Positions 7,145 through 15,040 of a DNA stretch of 15,178 nucleotides are shown here, piece by piece. This DNA comes from DASXTW01 sp046726275 (GTDB lineage Bacteria; Actinomycetota; UBA4738): NCBI GenBank assembly GCA_046726275.1, contig JBKPAF010000061.1, positions 1-15,178 of the forward strand, written 5' to 3'. Each line of letters starts with the position of its first letter. Position 1 is the first letter of the stretch. The notes under the pieces are model-generated. The model saw only the letters and a program-made list of their open reading frames with translations, was not told the origin of the DNA and did no database searches. The position numbers and the translations under genes were made by a program.

Positions 7145-7204
7145 GCAGAGCTTCCCTCCGGAACGCGAACGGGCAATACGATACTTCGGGACGAGGGAGG
7201 TCAG
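7145..7204. promoter_or_regulatory. Short divergent gap between the flavoprotein and VOC genes
   Basis: A 60-bp gap that must hold starts for both genes. It contains the ribosome binding sites GGAGGG for the leftward gene and GGGAGG (7195-7200) for the rightward one. TACGAT or GATACT around 7178-7185 could serve as -10 for the rightward gene, but no clear -35 is present. The two promoters must overlap, so joint control is likely. Confidence 0.4.
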
Positions 7205-7576
7205 ATGCAGATCAAGCGGCTGTCGTGGCTCGGGATCAGGACCGACAGGTTCGAGGAGATGACGTCGTTCCTGGAGCATGCGCTGGGACTTCGCCGGGAG
7301 ATCGCCGAGCCAGGGCGGGCGATGTTCAGGCTCCCCATCGGTGACCCCGTCGATGTCTTCGATGCGGATGACGAGCGGTATCGCCATTTCACGACCGGCC
7401 CCGTCGTCGGATTCCTGGTCGACGACGTCGAGGCGGCCAGGGCGGAGCTGGAGGCCGCCGGGGCCGAGCTGATCGGGACCGTCCAACGCGGCAATGGCTT
7501 CGTCTGGGCGCACTTTCGCGCACCCGATGGGAACCTATACGAGCTGCAGGGAACGGACCCCGCGAGCGCCGGATGA
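7205..7576 (+). CDS. VOC-family (glyoxalase/bleomycin-resistance fold) protein
   Basis: A 123-residue single-domain vicinal-oxygen-chelate protein with two beta-alpha-beta modules: the first over residues 3-60 (RLSWLGIRTDRFEEM, then FLEHALGL), the second from about 67 (VVGFLVDDVEAARAELEAAGAEL) to the ending AHFRAPDGNLYELQG. E113 in NLYELQG is the usual C-terminal metal ligand, but the position in the first strand where many members have His or Gln is W8/I11 here, so metal binding may be incomplete or absent. The ATG has GGGAGG four bases upstream. It is the only rightward gene in this part of the window, divergent from the flavoprotein and convergent with the Rieske oxygenase (17 bases between the ends). 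It may be an enzyme on the same substrate or a ligand-binding or protective protein; the sequence does not decide. Confidence 0.9.
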   Translation: MQIKRLSWLGIRTDRFEEMTSFLEHALGLRREIAEPGRAMFRLPIGDPVDVFDADDERYRHFTTGPVVGFLVDDVEAARAELEAAGAELIGTVQRGNGFVWAHFRAPDGNLYELQGTDPASAG

Positions 7577-7593
7577 AGGGGGGCCAAAGGGAG

Positions 7594-8646
7594 CTAGTAG
7601 CGGTGATCGTTCCCCTGGACGGACCGGACGATCTCCACCAGCCACTTGCGGTACTCGAGGGAGACGCGATCGACGCCTCGGATATGCAGCTCGGCAGAGA
7701 GGTCGATCGGCAACTCCTCGGGGCGTTGTGACTCGACCACGGGCTTGTCCTGCTCCAGGATCTTCTCCTCGAACTTCAGGAACTCGTCATCGTCCTGGTC
7801 CAACGCGTAGTTCCTGGCGATGAACCAGAAGCTCCGGGTCCACTTAGGTCCCGCTGGCGATGCGGACATGAACAGGACGTAGTGATTGTCGCCAGGGAAC
7901 TTGCGGTCGAGGTAGATCGTGAGCGGCATGAACAGGCGGTACGTGTTATCCACCTCGACGAGCGAGCCCGACAGCCGGAGGGGCTCCTTCGTCACGCCCG
8001 TAGGTGGCTCGACCACGCGGCTGAAGAATCGGAGTTCGGGGCCTTCCCTCCACACGTCATGGTCGGGGACCTCCGGGTGATCCCGTGATCCGAGCAACCC
8101 CTCGTGCACCCAGGCGAAGTGAGCGAAGTCAACGAAGTTCTCGAGTCGCCGGGGAGCGCTGCACGCCCAGTCGTAGAGGGGTCCGGTCGTGATCCGGTAG
8201 CTCGAATCCTCGAACTCGGGAAATTCCGGAGTCGGGAACATCGCTTCCGGTTCCAGGCACGCCCAAACGATCCCGCCGGCCTCGACCGCCGGGAACGGCT
8301 GCAACCGAGCCCTGCTGGGGATGTTCGGACCGTGACGCGCCGGAATCCGAACGCAGCGCCCATCCTCCGCGTACGTCCAACCGTGGTAGGCGCAGACCAG
8401 CCGATCGTCGTCCATCCAACCCAACGAGAGCGCCGTGCCCCGATGAGCGCAGAGGTCTCGAAAGGCCCGCACGCCGTCCCGGAACCTCACCAGGACGAGC
8501 TGCTCGCCGAGAAGAAACGCCTGGACCGGGGCTTCGGCCAGCTCCGAGGCGTAGGCCACGGGATGCCAGAACCTCCTCAGAGCCCGGTAAAGGGCAGCTT
8601 CGCCCGCGACGTCGAGCTCGTTCGCTCGCTCGCTCTGCATGCTCAC
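7594..8646 (-). CDS. Rieske non-heme iron oxygenase, catalytic (alpha) component
   Basis: A 350-residue oxygenase that would activate O2 to hydroxylate or demethylate an organic substrate. The N-terminal Rieske domain has C66-A-H68-R and, 16 residues later, C85-AY-H88-GW, which bind the [2Fe-2S] cluster. The mononuclear iron site is visible as N170-FVD-FAH-FAWVH, giving D173, H176 and H181; the third ligand probably lies in the acidic segment after 283. The LEQDKPVVESQRPEELP stretch (297-313) is typical of the vanillate-demethylase-like oxygenase group. The ATG at 8646 has AGG in an AGGTGA site at good spacing; a second ATG six bases on is possible. It is the last gene of the transporter operon, 85 bases after the BMP gene, behind a hairpin. 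No ferredoxin or reductase partner is in the window, so electrons must come from elsewhere. Confidence 0.95.
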   Translation of the reverse strand: MSMQSERANELDVAGEAALYRALRRFWHPVAYASELAEAPVQAFLLGEQLVLVRFRDGVRAFRDLCAHRGTALSLGWMDDDRLVCAYHGWTYAEDGRCVRIPARHGPNIPSRARLQPFPAVEAGGIVWACLEPEAMFPTPEFPEFEDSSYRITTGPLYDWACSAPRRLENFVDFAHFAWVHEGLLGSRDHPEVPDHDVWREGPELRFFSRVVEPPTGVTKEPLRLSGSLVEVDNTYRLFMPLTIYLDRKFPGDNHYVLFMSASPAGPKWTRSFWFIARNYALDQDDDEFLKFEEKILEQDKPVVESQRPEELPIDLSAELHIRGVDRVSLEYRKWLVEIVRSVQGNDHRY

Positions 8647-8653
8647 CTGCTGC

Positions 8654-8708
8654 GAGGAGAGGCGGGGCGCAGCGGGGCGCCACCCACCGGCACCCCGCCT
8701 CGCTCCTC
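8654..8708 (-). promoter_or_regulatory. Strong RNA hairpin between the lipoprotein and oxygenase genes
   Basis: The arms at 8654-8667 and 8693-8708 pair as GAGGAG with CTCCTC and AGGCGGGG with CCCCGCCT, interrupted only by a two-base CG bulge. The 25-base loop contains a further GGCGCC palindrome. No T tract follows in the direction of transcription, so it is not a standard intrinsic terminator. It more likely limits readthrough or protects the 3' end of the upstream mRNA, giving a different dose of binding protein and oxygenase. Its effect is inferred. Confidence 0.65.
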
Positions 8709-8731
8709 AAGCGTCATCCTGGCCGCCCTGA

Positions 8732-9787
8732 TCACGTGCCGGGGACGAATGGGACGGTGAACGAACCCGACTTGATCGCCTCCAGCGTCTCGTCGAACTT
8801 CGTTTTCACCTCAGCCGGGATGGGCTCCTTGTACAGGGGGTTGATCTGCACGTGGAGCCCGTTGTCCTTAACGCTCACCTGGTAGAACTTGCCGGGCTGG
8901 AAGGTGCCGTTCTGCACGTCGGCGACCATCTGACCCCACAGTGTGTGGAGGTCCCACACGACCGAGGCGAAGACGTTCTCCGGCGCCAGCGACGACATGT
9001 CACCTACATAGCCGGAGGCGGCCAAGTTCCGGTCCTTGGCTAGCGCGATCGACCCGAGTGCCGGGCCCTCTCCGCATGACATGAACACGTCCGCTTTCTG
9101 GTCGGCCTGAGCCGTGGCCGCCTCCTTCGACTTCGCCACATCGACCCAATCGCCGACGTAGGTGTTGATACCCTTGATCGAGGAGTCAACGCTCTGGGCA
9201 CCGAGCTTGAACGCCTCCAGCATCGCGTGGCACACGGGGATGTCGAACCCGGCCAGCCCGCCGACCACCTTCGTCTTCGAGATGCCCGAGGCCAGGATCC
9301 CGGCCAGATAGGACGCGTCCCAGAAGGGCTGGGCGTAGTCGGCGATATTGTCGGCCTTCTTGTCGATTCCGCCCGCCCAGGCGAAGGCGGTGTTCGCGAA
9401 GCTCGGGGCCAGCTTGAACAGTGGATCGCCGTATCCGAACGAGTGGGCGATGATCAATTGGTAGCCCTGTTGAGCGTATCCGCTGACCACCTGTGTGACG
9501 CTGGCGGCGTCCTCGGGGACGTTCTCCGTGTACGCGACCGTGACCTTTCCTTCGCTCTCGAGCTGCTTCGCGCCCTCGTACGCCATCTGGTTCCAGGAGA
9601 GGTCGTTGATGTTTCCCGGAAGCACGAGGGCCATCTTCACCGGGGTCGGCCCGGTCGCGGTTGGCCCCCCTCCGCCAGAGGGTGTCGTCTCGTCACTGCA
9701 CGCGGCCGCCACCAGAGCCAGAATGGCCACGAGTCCTAGGAACCTTCGAAGTTTGCTCACAACCCCCCCCTTGCTAGACCGTTCCAT
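8732..9787 (-). CDS. BMP-family (PnrA-like) substrate-binding lipoprotein of ABC importer
   Basis: The extracellular substrate-capturing subunit of the importer encoded just upstream, 351 residues from this ATG. The N-terminus is a lipoprotein signal: basic SKLRRFLG, a hydrophobic core, and ALVAAAC with the lipidated Cys at residue 30, then a Gly/Thr/Ser/Pro linker. The mature domain has the BMP signature INDLSWNQMAYEG (60-72), an IIAHSFGYGDP strand, and MSCGEGPALGSIALAK, as in nucleoside-binding PnrA/BmpA/TmpC proteins. Known members bind purine nucleosides, but others have different ligands. ATG at 9787 is chosen because AAGGA lies nine bases upstream; ATG at 9793 is too close to it. GTG at 9760 would give a more usual signal peptide (Cys at 21), with a run of eight G as its ribosome binding site. 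The permease gene ends 28 bases before. Confidence 0.94.
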   Translation of the reverse strand: MERSSKGGVVSKLRRFLGLVAILALVAAACSDETTPSGGGGPTATGPTPVKMALVLPGNINDLSWNQMAYEGAKQLESEGKVTVAYTENVPEDAASVTQVVSGYAQQGYQLIIAHSFGYGDPLFKLAPSFANTAFAWAGGIDKKADNIADYAQPFWDASYLAGILASGISKTKVVGGLAGFDIPVCHAMLEAFKLGAQSVDSSIKGINTYVGDWVDVAKSKEAATAQADQKADVFMSCGEGPALGSIALAKDRNLAASGYVGDMSSLAPENVFASVVWDLHTLWGQMVADVQNGTFQPGKFYQVSVKDNGLHVQINPLYKEPIPAEVKTKFDETLEAIKSGSFTVPFVPGT

Positions 9788-9815
9788 TGTCATCGGTCCT
9801 TCGGATCATCGGATG

Positions 9816-10787
9816 CTAGTCACTCACCTCCTTCAGGAATGGGACTCCCAGCGCGGCCGGCTGGGCATCCCGCCTGGCACGCATCGCGGACACGGTCATC
9901 ACCAACAGGGTGATCAGATAGGGAAGCGCCTGGAAGAACTCGTAGGGGACGGCGGCGTTCAGCCCACCCCCCGCGGCTTGGACCCGAAGCTGGAGGGCAT
10001 CCATCAGCCCGAACAGGAATGCCCCACCGACGACCAGCAACGGGTTCCACCGACCAAAGATAACCAGGGCGATGGCCACCCAGCCACGTCCCGCTGTCAC
10101 GTTGTTGGCGAAGAGTTGGAGCTGAGCGACCACCAGGACCGCTCCGCCCAGACCTGCCATCGCCCCACAGACAAGTACCGCCAGCCACCGTATCCGAGCG
10201 ACATCCACCGCTGCCGCGTCCGCGGCAGCAGGACTTTCCCCGACAGCCCGGATGGACAGGCCGAACCGGGACCGGTACAGCAGCCACCACAGCGCGAAGA
10301 CCAGGATCGCGGAAACGTAGACAAGGATGTTCTGGCGGAACAGGACGGGGCCGATGCCCGGGATCGACTGGAACCAGGGGACGCCGACCACAGGTGTGCC
10401 CTCGATCCGGGGAGGCGACGAGGTCACGCCGAAGAGCTTGCCGTAGATGAACGCGGTGAAACCCTGGGCAAAGAGGACGACGGCGATCCCATTTATCACT
10501 TGTTCGGTCTGCAGGGTGACCGACAGGAAGGCCTTGATCACTCCAAGCGCTACTCCGGCGGCCATACCGGCGAGCACGCCCAGCCAAGGATCCCCCGTGT
10601 AGTGAGCCCCCAGGAAGGACCCCAGGGCACCCATCAGCATCATGCCCTCGAGCCCGAGGTTGAGGACCCCGGCTCGCTCGCAAAAGGTCTCGCCGACGGC
10701 GGCCAGGGCGGTGGGCGTGGCCAGCCGAATGCCCGCGTTGAAGAGCGACGGGAGCGCGGCGGGCCCGAGAACGGCTCCCCAATCCAT
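9816..10787 (-). CDS. ABC importer permease, BMP/nucleoside type (NupQ-like)
   Basis: A 323-residue inner-membrane permease of the BPD_transp_2 family that pairs with the neighbouring permease. It carries ERAGVLNLGLEGMMLMGA (37-54) and the cytoplasmic loop SIRAVGESPAAAD (178-190) typical of the smaller permease in BMP-type nucleoside importers such as B. subtilis NupNOPQ. About eight to nine hydrophobic segments are visible. The stop of the other permease overlaps its ATG by one base (TGATG), implying coupled translation. The substrate is set by the binding protein and cannot be read here. Confidence 0.94.
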   Translation of the reverse strand: MDWGAVLGPAALPSLFNAGIRLATPTALAAVGETFCERAGVLNLGLEGMMLMGALGSFLGAHYTGDPWLGVLAGMAAGVALGVIKAFLSVTLQTEQVINGIAVVLFAQGFTAFIYGKLFGVTSSPPRIEGTPVVGVPWFQSIPGIGPVLFRQNILVYVSAILVFALWWLLYRSRFGLSIRAVGESPAAADAAAVDVARIRWLAVLVCGAMAGLGGAVLVVAQLQLFANNVTAGRGWVAIALVIFGRWNPLLVVGGAFLFGLMDALQLRVQAAGGGLNAAVPYEFFQALPYLITLLVMTVSAMRARRDAQPAALGVPFLKEVSD

Positions 10788-11848
10788 CAGCGGCGCACCA
10801 GCTTGTCTGCGACGAGCAGGAACAACACGAACAGTGCCAGGATGGTATGCACGGCCGCGATCGGCACGCCCTGCGTGAACTGCATGGCCTGCCCGCCGAC
10901 AGAGAGACCTGCTATCAGGAGAGCCGCCAGGAGCACTCCAAAGGGTCGCATCCGGCCAAGGAGCGCGACGATGATGGCGGTGAATCCGAAGCCGGGCGAG
11001 ATGCCGACCTGGAGCCGCAGCTGGACCCCGAGGATCTGCACGATCCCGGCGAGTCCCGCCAGTCCGCCGGAAATGAGCATCAGGCGGACGATGGAGCGGC
11101 GAGTGTCCACGCCGGCGGCGCCGGCCGCGGCTTCAGGACTCAACCCCATGGCCGTGACCCGGAACCCGAACGGGGTCCGAGCCATCACGTACGCCAGGAT
11201 CACAACGAGCCCCAAACCGATGATCAGTCCCAAATGCACCTGGAGCGCCGGCAGGTCGGGCAGCTGGGCCGCCTCCGGAATCTCCCTCGACTGGGGAAGG
11301 AAGCCAGAGGGGTCTCGGAGCGGTTTGCGGATGAAGTAGCCGAACCAATAGATGGCGACGTAGTTCAGCAGCAGCGACGTGATGATCTCGCTCACACCCC
11401 AGCGGGCGCGGAGTGCCCCGGCGATCCACCCCCAGGCGGCCCCGGCGGCCGCACCCGCCAGGAGGGCGATCGGAATCGCAAGTACCGGCATCGCCCACGG
11501 GAAAGCGATGGCGATGGTTCCGCCGGCAAGAGCCCCGAGGTAGAACTGTCCCTCAGCGCCGATGTTCCAGACCCGGCCCCGGAAGGCCACGGTGAGCCCG
11601 AGCCCGATGATCAACAAGGGGACGAGGACCACCAGAACCTGGGAGATCGCGAATCGCGAGCCGATCGCGCCCCGAACCATGTCGCGGTAGGCGGCGACGG
11701 GACTGGCCCCCGCCCAGAGGAGGATGGCCGAGCCCATCAGGAGGGCGATCACGACCGCCAGAAGCGCGGCGGCGACTGAACGGGCCCTTCGCTCCCACCA
11801 GGCCGCTCCGACGGGAACTAGGGGAGCGACGGAAGCGTCGACGGCCAC
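10787..11848 (-). CDS. ABC importer permease, BMP/nucleoside type (NupP-like)
   Basis: A 353-residue permease, the larger partner in the importer. Marks are the periplasmic/helical GLTVAFRGRVWNIGAEGQFYLG region (WNIGAEGQ at 94-101) and the coupling loop FRVTAMGLSPEAAAGAAG (229-246), matching the BMP-importer permease pair. The N-terminal 20 residues are hydrophilic, followed by about nine hydrophobic segments. The start is GTG at 11848, overlapping the ATPase stop by one base (TAGTG); no separate ribosome binding site is needed if translation is coupled. It ends in a one-base overlap with the next permease. Confidence 0.94.
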   Translation of the reverse strand: MAVDASVAPLVPVGAAWWERRARSVAAALLAVVIALLMGSAILLWAGASPVAAYRDMVRGAIGSRFAISQVLVVLVPLLIIGLGLTVAFRGRVWNIGAEGQFYLGALAGGTIAIAFPWAMPVLAIPIALLAGAAAGAAWGWIAGALRARWGVSEIITSLLLNYVAIYWFGYFIRKPLRDPSGFLPQSREIPEAAQLPDLPALQVHLGLIIGLGLVVILAYVMARTPFGFRVTAMGLSPEAAAGAAGVDTRRSIVRLMLISGGLAGLAGIVQILGVQLRLQVGISPGFGFTAIIVALLGRMRPFGVLLAALLIAGLSVGGQAMQFTQGVPIAAVHTILALFVLFLLVADKLVRR

Positions 11849-13479
11849 TATTCCCGCCCGGAAGACTGCCGCGTCGATCCGGCTTGCGTCGCTCCGCCCA
11901 TGGCCAACCCCACTGAGTCCCGGTCAAGCTCCGACCGGGCCCAGCTGCTGACCAGACGTCCCTTGTACATCACATGGCAGCGATCCGCCAGTGCGAGGAC
12001 TTCTTCGAGGTCGGTGGAGATGAGGAGGATTCCCGCGCCACCCTCGCGCCGGGCTCGAAGCTGTTCCCACACGAACTCAATAGCCCCCACGTCCAGGCCC
12101 CGCGTTGGTTGGGCCGCCAGCAGCAACCGGGGCGAACTGGTGAAGACGCGAGCCAGGACCACCCGTTGGGTGTTCCCGCCCGAAAGCTTCCCCGCTAGCT
12201 GGGTCGGCCCAGCAACCTTGATCGCGAAGTCGCGGATGATGCGATTCGCATTGGCCACGATCGCCCTCGGTCGGAGGAGGAGCCTACTTCCGAACGGGGG
12301 GCGATCGATACGGTCCAGCACCAGGTTCTCGGCCACCGAGAGCTGCCGGATGAGCCCTCGCCGGTACCTGTCCGAAGGGATGAAGCCCATCCCCGAGCGG
12401 AGGAGCATGCCGGGCTTCGCACCCGTGACGTTCCGCCCCTGCAACCGAACCTCACCGCGGAGTGGAGGCCTGAGGCCGAACAGGACCTCTTCCAGTTCGG
12501 CCTGGCCATTCCCTTCGACTCCGGCGATGGCGACGATCTCCCCCTCCGCCACGTCGAAGGTCACGTCCCCAAAGGCTTCGGTTTCCCTATCACTGGTGGC
12601 GCTCAAGCTTCGTACCTCCAAGACGGTTTCGCCGTTCTGGACAGAGGTCGGCTCGTGGCTCTCCTCGGCTCGGCCCTCCGCCTGTTCGACGACGAACCTG
12701 GCCAGTGACACGTCTCGCCCCACCATGAGCCGCGCCAGCTCCGCCGTGCTGGTCTGGTCAGGGAGAACGGCGGCGACACGCCGCCCCCTTCGGAGGACGG
12801 TGATGCGGTCGGCGCATGCCATGACCTCATCGAGGTGGTGAGTGATGATGACGATGGAGGCGCCGTCGCGAGCCATCGTCTTCAGCTTTTCTAGTACCTG
12901 CTCAACCTCGCCGGGAGCGAGGGTCGCCGTCGGCTCGTCCAGGATGAGGATGCGGGCATCCCGGTAGAGCGCGCGGAGGATCTCCACCCGCTGCTGCTCT
13001 CCAACGGAGAGCTGCCAGACGTAGGCATCGGCGGGAACCGAGAGCCCGTAGCGGGCTCCGATCTCGTCCACGAATGCACTCACCGCGCGCATATCGGACC
13101 GTTTGAGGGGAAGCGCCCCTTTCTCCCCGAGGATCATGTTCTCCGCGACCGTCAGCGTCGGGACGAGCATGAAGTGCTGGTGGACCATGCCGATCCCGAG
13201 GGCGATGGCGTCCTGCGGCGACCGGATCGAGGCGGGCCGTCCGCGAACGAAGGTGGTCCCGTCGTCGGGACGGACCAAGCCGTACATGATATTCATGAGC
13301 GTGGTCTTCCCCGCGCCGTTTTCGCCGAGGAGCGCGTGGATCTCGCCTTCCTCGAGGTCGAAATCCACCTCCGCGTTGGCCACGACTTCCCCGAACCGCT
13401 TCGAGATCCCTCGCATGGCCACGACGAGCCCGTCGTCGCGCCGATCGGCGATGAGTGAATCGGGCTGCACGTCCGTCAC
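11848..13479 (-). CDS. ABC importer ATPase with two nucleotide-binding domains (NupO-like)
   Basis: A 543-residue fused ATPase that powers the importer. Domain 1 has Walker A GENGAGKTT (52-60), Q-loop HQHF near 100-103, signature LSVGEQQR (157-164), Walker B ILILDEPTAT (177-186) with the catalytic Glu, and the H-loop ITHH. Domain 2 is degenerate: GVEGNGQAE in place of Walker A (320-328), an intact signature LSGGNTQR (432-439), AAQPTRGLD instead of a D-E Walker B (456-464), and D instead of the H-loop His (STDLEEV). One competent and one degenerate site is normal for this family, so it is not a defect. The frame continues 40 codons upstream inside the SDR gene; GTG at 13479 is chosen because it overlaps the SDR stop as GTGA. 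A GTG at 13470 is the alternative. Confidence 0.94.
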   Translation of the reverse strand: MTDVQPDSLIADRRDDGLVVAMRGISKRFGEVVANAEVDFDLEEGEIHALLGENGAGKTTLMNIMYGLVRPDDGTTFVRGRPASIRSPQDAIALGIGMVHQHFMLVPTLTVAENMILGEKGALPLKRSDMRAVSAFVDEIGARYGLSVPADAYVWQLSVGEQQRVEILRALYRDARILILDEPTATLAPGEVEQVLEKLKTMARDGASIVIITHHLDEVMACADRITVLRRGRRVAAVLPDQTSTAELARLMVGRDVSLARFVVEQAEGRAEESHEPTSVQNGETVLEVRSLSATSDRETEAFGDVTFDVAEGEIVAIAGVEGNGQAELEEVLFGLRPPLRGEVRLQGRNVTGAKPGMLLRSGMGFIPSDRYRRGLIRQLSVAENLVLDRIDRPPFGSRLLLRPRAIVANANRIIRDFAIKVAGPTQLAGKLSGGNTQRVVLARVFTSSPRLLLAAQPTRGLDVGAIEFVWEQLRARREGGAGILLISTDLEEVLALADRCHVMYKGRLVSSWARSELDRDSVGLAMGGATQAGSTRQSSGRE

Positions 13480-14225
13480 TGGAACCAGGCGCCCCCGTTC
13501 ACCAGGATGCTCTGCCCGGTGACGAAGTCGGAATCGGGGCCCGCGAGGTAGATCACGGTCCCCACCATGTCCTCGGGAACCTGTCGACGTTTGAAGCACC
13601 GCTGAGCAATGACCTCTTCGTCATGGCTGCCCCTCGTCCGAAGCATTTCCTCGTCTGGGATGAAGTCCGGAGCCACGGTGTTCACGGCTATGTTGTGGTC
13701 ACCGACCTCACGGGCGAGTGACCTGGTCATGCCGACCAGGGCCGCTTTCGACGTCACGTAGTGCAGGAACCCTGTGACCCCCTTCCACGCGGTATTCGAG
13801 GCGATGTTGATGATCCTGCCCGAGCCCTGCTCCCGCATGTAGGGAAACACCGCTCGCGCGCACAGCCAGGCTCCCCGGACGTTCACCGCAAACGCCCGGT
13901 CCCACTCCTCGACGTCGATCTCGTCAAAGGGCCCGCGCTTTACCTGCTTGAAGTACGCGGCGTTGTTGATGAGGACGTCGATCCTTCCGAGCGCTTCGGC
14001 GGTATTCCGGGCCATCGCCTCTGTCGATTCGCGATCGCTCACATCGACATGTAGGGCGATGGCCTGCCCACCGACGCCCTCGATCTCCTGCACCACGGGT
14101 TCGCCGTCAAGGAGGTCCGCCACCGCGACCCACGCGCCCTCGGCGGCAAGCCCAACGGCGTAGGCGCGCCCGATGCCCCGCGCCCCTCCGGTCACGATGA
14201 CCACCCTTCCGTCCAAGCGCCCCAT
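13476..14225 (-). CDS. Short-chain dehydrogenase/reductase (classical SDR)
   Basis: A 249-residue NAD(P)-dependent alcohol dehydrogenase or ketoreductase of the classical SDR family. It has the cofactor motif TGGARGIG (12-19), D37 after strand 2 (favouring NAD over NADP), DV at 61-62, NNAA (87-90), and the catalytic residues N115, S143, Y156 and K160 (YVTSK). The C-terminal VTGQSILVNGGAW (235-247) is typical. The substrate loop (about 186-215, containing DEEMLRTRGSHDEE) is unusually charged and gives no clue to substrate. The ATG has a good GGAGGGGAG ribosome binding site. It is preceded by the hydrolase gene (14 bases) and overlaps the ABC ATPase start by four bases, so it belongs to the importer operon. 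Confidence 0.96.
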   Translation of the reverse strand: MGRLDGRVVIVTGGARGIGRAYAVGLAAEGAWVAVADLLDGEPVVQEIEGVGGQAIALHVDVSDRESTEAMARNTAEALGRIDVLINNAAYFKQVKRGPFDEIDVEEWDRAFAVNVRGAWLCARAVFPYMREQGSGRIINIASNTAWKGVTGFLHYVTSKAALVGMTRSLAREVGDHNIAVNTVAPDFIPDEEMLRTRGSHDEEVIAQRCFKRRQVPEDMVGTVIYLAGPDSDFVTGQSILVNGGAWFQ

Positions 14226-14239
14226 GCTCCCCTCCGGTT

Positions 14240-15040
14240 CTACGAAAGGAACTCCGTCAATACGGCCGTGAGCGCGCCGGGGTTCTCCACGGGCACGTGA
14301 TGGCCCGAGCTCTGCACGCGAACCAGCCTGCCGTCTCGGGCCACCTCAGCCATCCGCTGCGCCACCTCCGCGGACAACACGTAGCTGAGCTCCGCGTGCA
14401 CCAGGAGGACGGGGAGATCGAGGGACTCGAGTTCCCCCCAGTGATCGTCCGACCTGAACGGCCATCGCCGGAGGAAGTAGGGATCGTGCTTCCTGGCCAG
14501 GCCACCCTCGGCGGGTCGGGTCCCGAACCGTGCCAGCACCTGGAGCATTTCCTCGGTTGCCCTCGGGTTGGCCCCCCGTTCCCACTCCACCGCCTCTTCA
14601 TGAGTTGCGAAGGCGGCCGGGCGGGGCTGGAGGTCGGTCTCGCTCTGGGTGAACGATAGCGGCACATCCACGATTGCCAGCCGACGAACGAACCCGGGGT
14701 GGCTGGAGGCGAACGTCAATGAGACCAACCCGCCCCAGGACAGCCCCACCAGATCGATCTCGTCCGATCCGAGTTGCCCGAACACCCCCTCCAGGTCACT
14801 GGCGTGATGCTCCGTGGTGTAGTGGCCAGCACCGGACCACTGGCTGTCGCCATGGCCACGCATGTCGAGGGCGCGGACGTCCCCCAGACCGGTCAGTCCG
14901 GGGGCGACGTCGTGCCACATCCACGCATGCCCGCAGACCCCGTGCAGGCACAGGATCGGGCGACCCGACCCTCCGAAGTCCAGGTGATGGAGGCGCAAGT
15001 CGTTGGCCTGGAGGAACCGGTGGACGGGGGGGTGCGTCAC
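14240..15040 (-). CDS. Alpha/beta-fold hydrolase
   Basis: A 266-residue serine hydrolase of the alpha/beta fold. Seen are the oxyanion HGVCG after ILCLHG (33-36), LDMRGHGDS (58-66), the nucleophile elbow GLSWGG (99-104) with S101, a likely catalytic acid E217 in VHAELSYVLS (usually Asp, so worth noting), and a catalytic His in SGHHVPVENP (H247 or H248). It could cleave an ester, lactone or C-C bond, or be a haloalkane- or epoxide-type enzyme; the sequence does not decide. The frame extends to a GTG at 15082, but GTG at 15040 is chosen: GGGGAGA precedes it by six bases, and it overlaps the stop of the upstream gene as GTGA. It leads the visible part of the importer operon, with the SDR next. 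Confidence 0.94.
   Translation of the reverse strand: MTHPPVHRFLQANDLRLHHLDFGGSGRPILCLHGVCGHAWMWHDVAPGLTGLGDVRALDMRGHGDSQWSGAGHYTTEHHASDLEGVFGQLGSDEIDLVGLSWGGLVSLTFASSHPGFVRRLAIVDVPLSFTQSETDLQPRPAAFATHEEAVEWERGANPRATEEMLQVLARFGTRPAEGGLARKHDPYFLRRWPFRSDDHWGELESLDLPVLLVHAELSYVLSAEVAQRMAEVARDGRLVRVQSSGHHVPVENPGALTAVLTEFLS

Noticed and set aside
7145..7513. N-terminal extension of the flavoprotein by 123 residues
   Set aside because: The extension covers the VOC gene on the other strand and shows no family similarity; the FAD motif sits normally from the GTG at 7144.
9820..10782. Leftward 320-codon frame inside the second permease gene
   Set aside because: Same strand but another frame of a clear membrane permease; its translation lacks hydrophobic segments.
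9495..11339. Rightward open frame of 614 codons opposite the BMP lipoprotein and permease genes
   Set aside because: Antisense to three well-supported transporter genes, with a Pro/Arg/Gly/Asp-rich translation and no recognisable motif.
11848..13479. Damaged second ATPase domain suggesting a decaying gene
   Set aside because: The degenerate Walker A and the AAQPTRGLD Walker B replacement are usual for BMP-type fused ATPases, and the frame is intact.
13480..13599. N-terminal extension of the ABC ATPase by 40 residues
   Set aside because: It lies inside the SDR gene in another frame and is Arg/Gly-rich; the GTGA overlap marks a better start.
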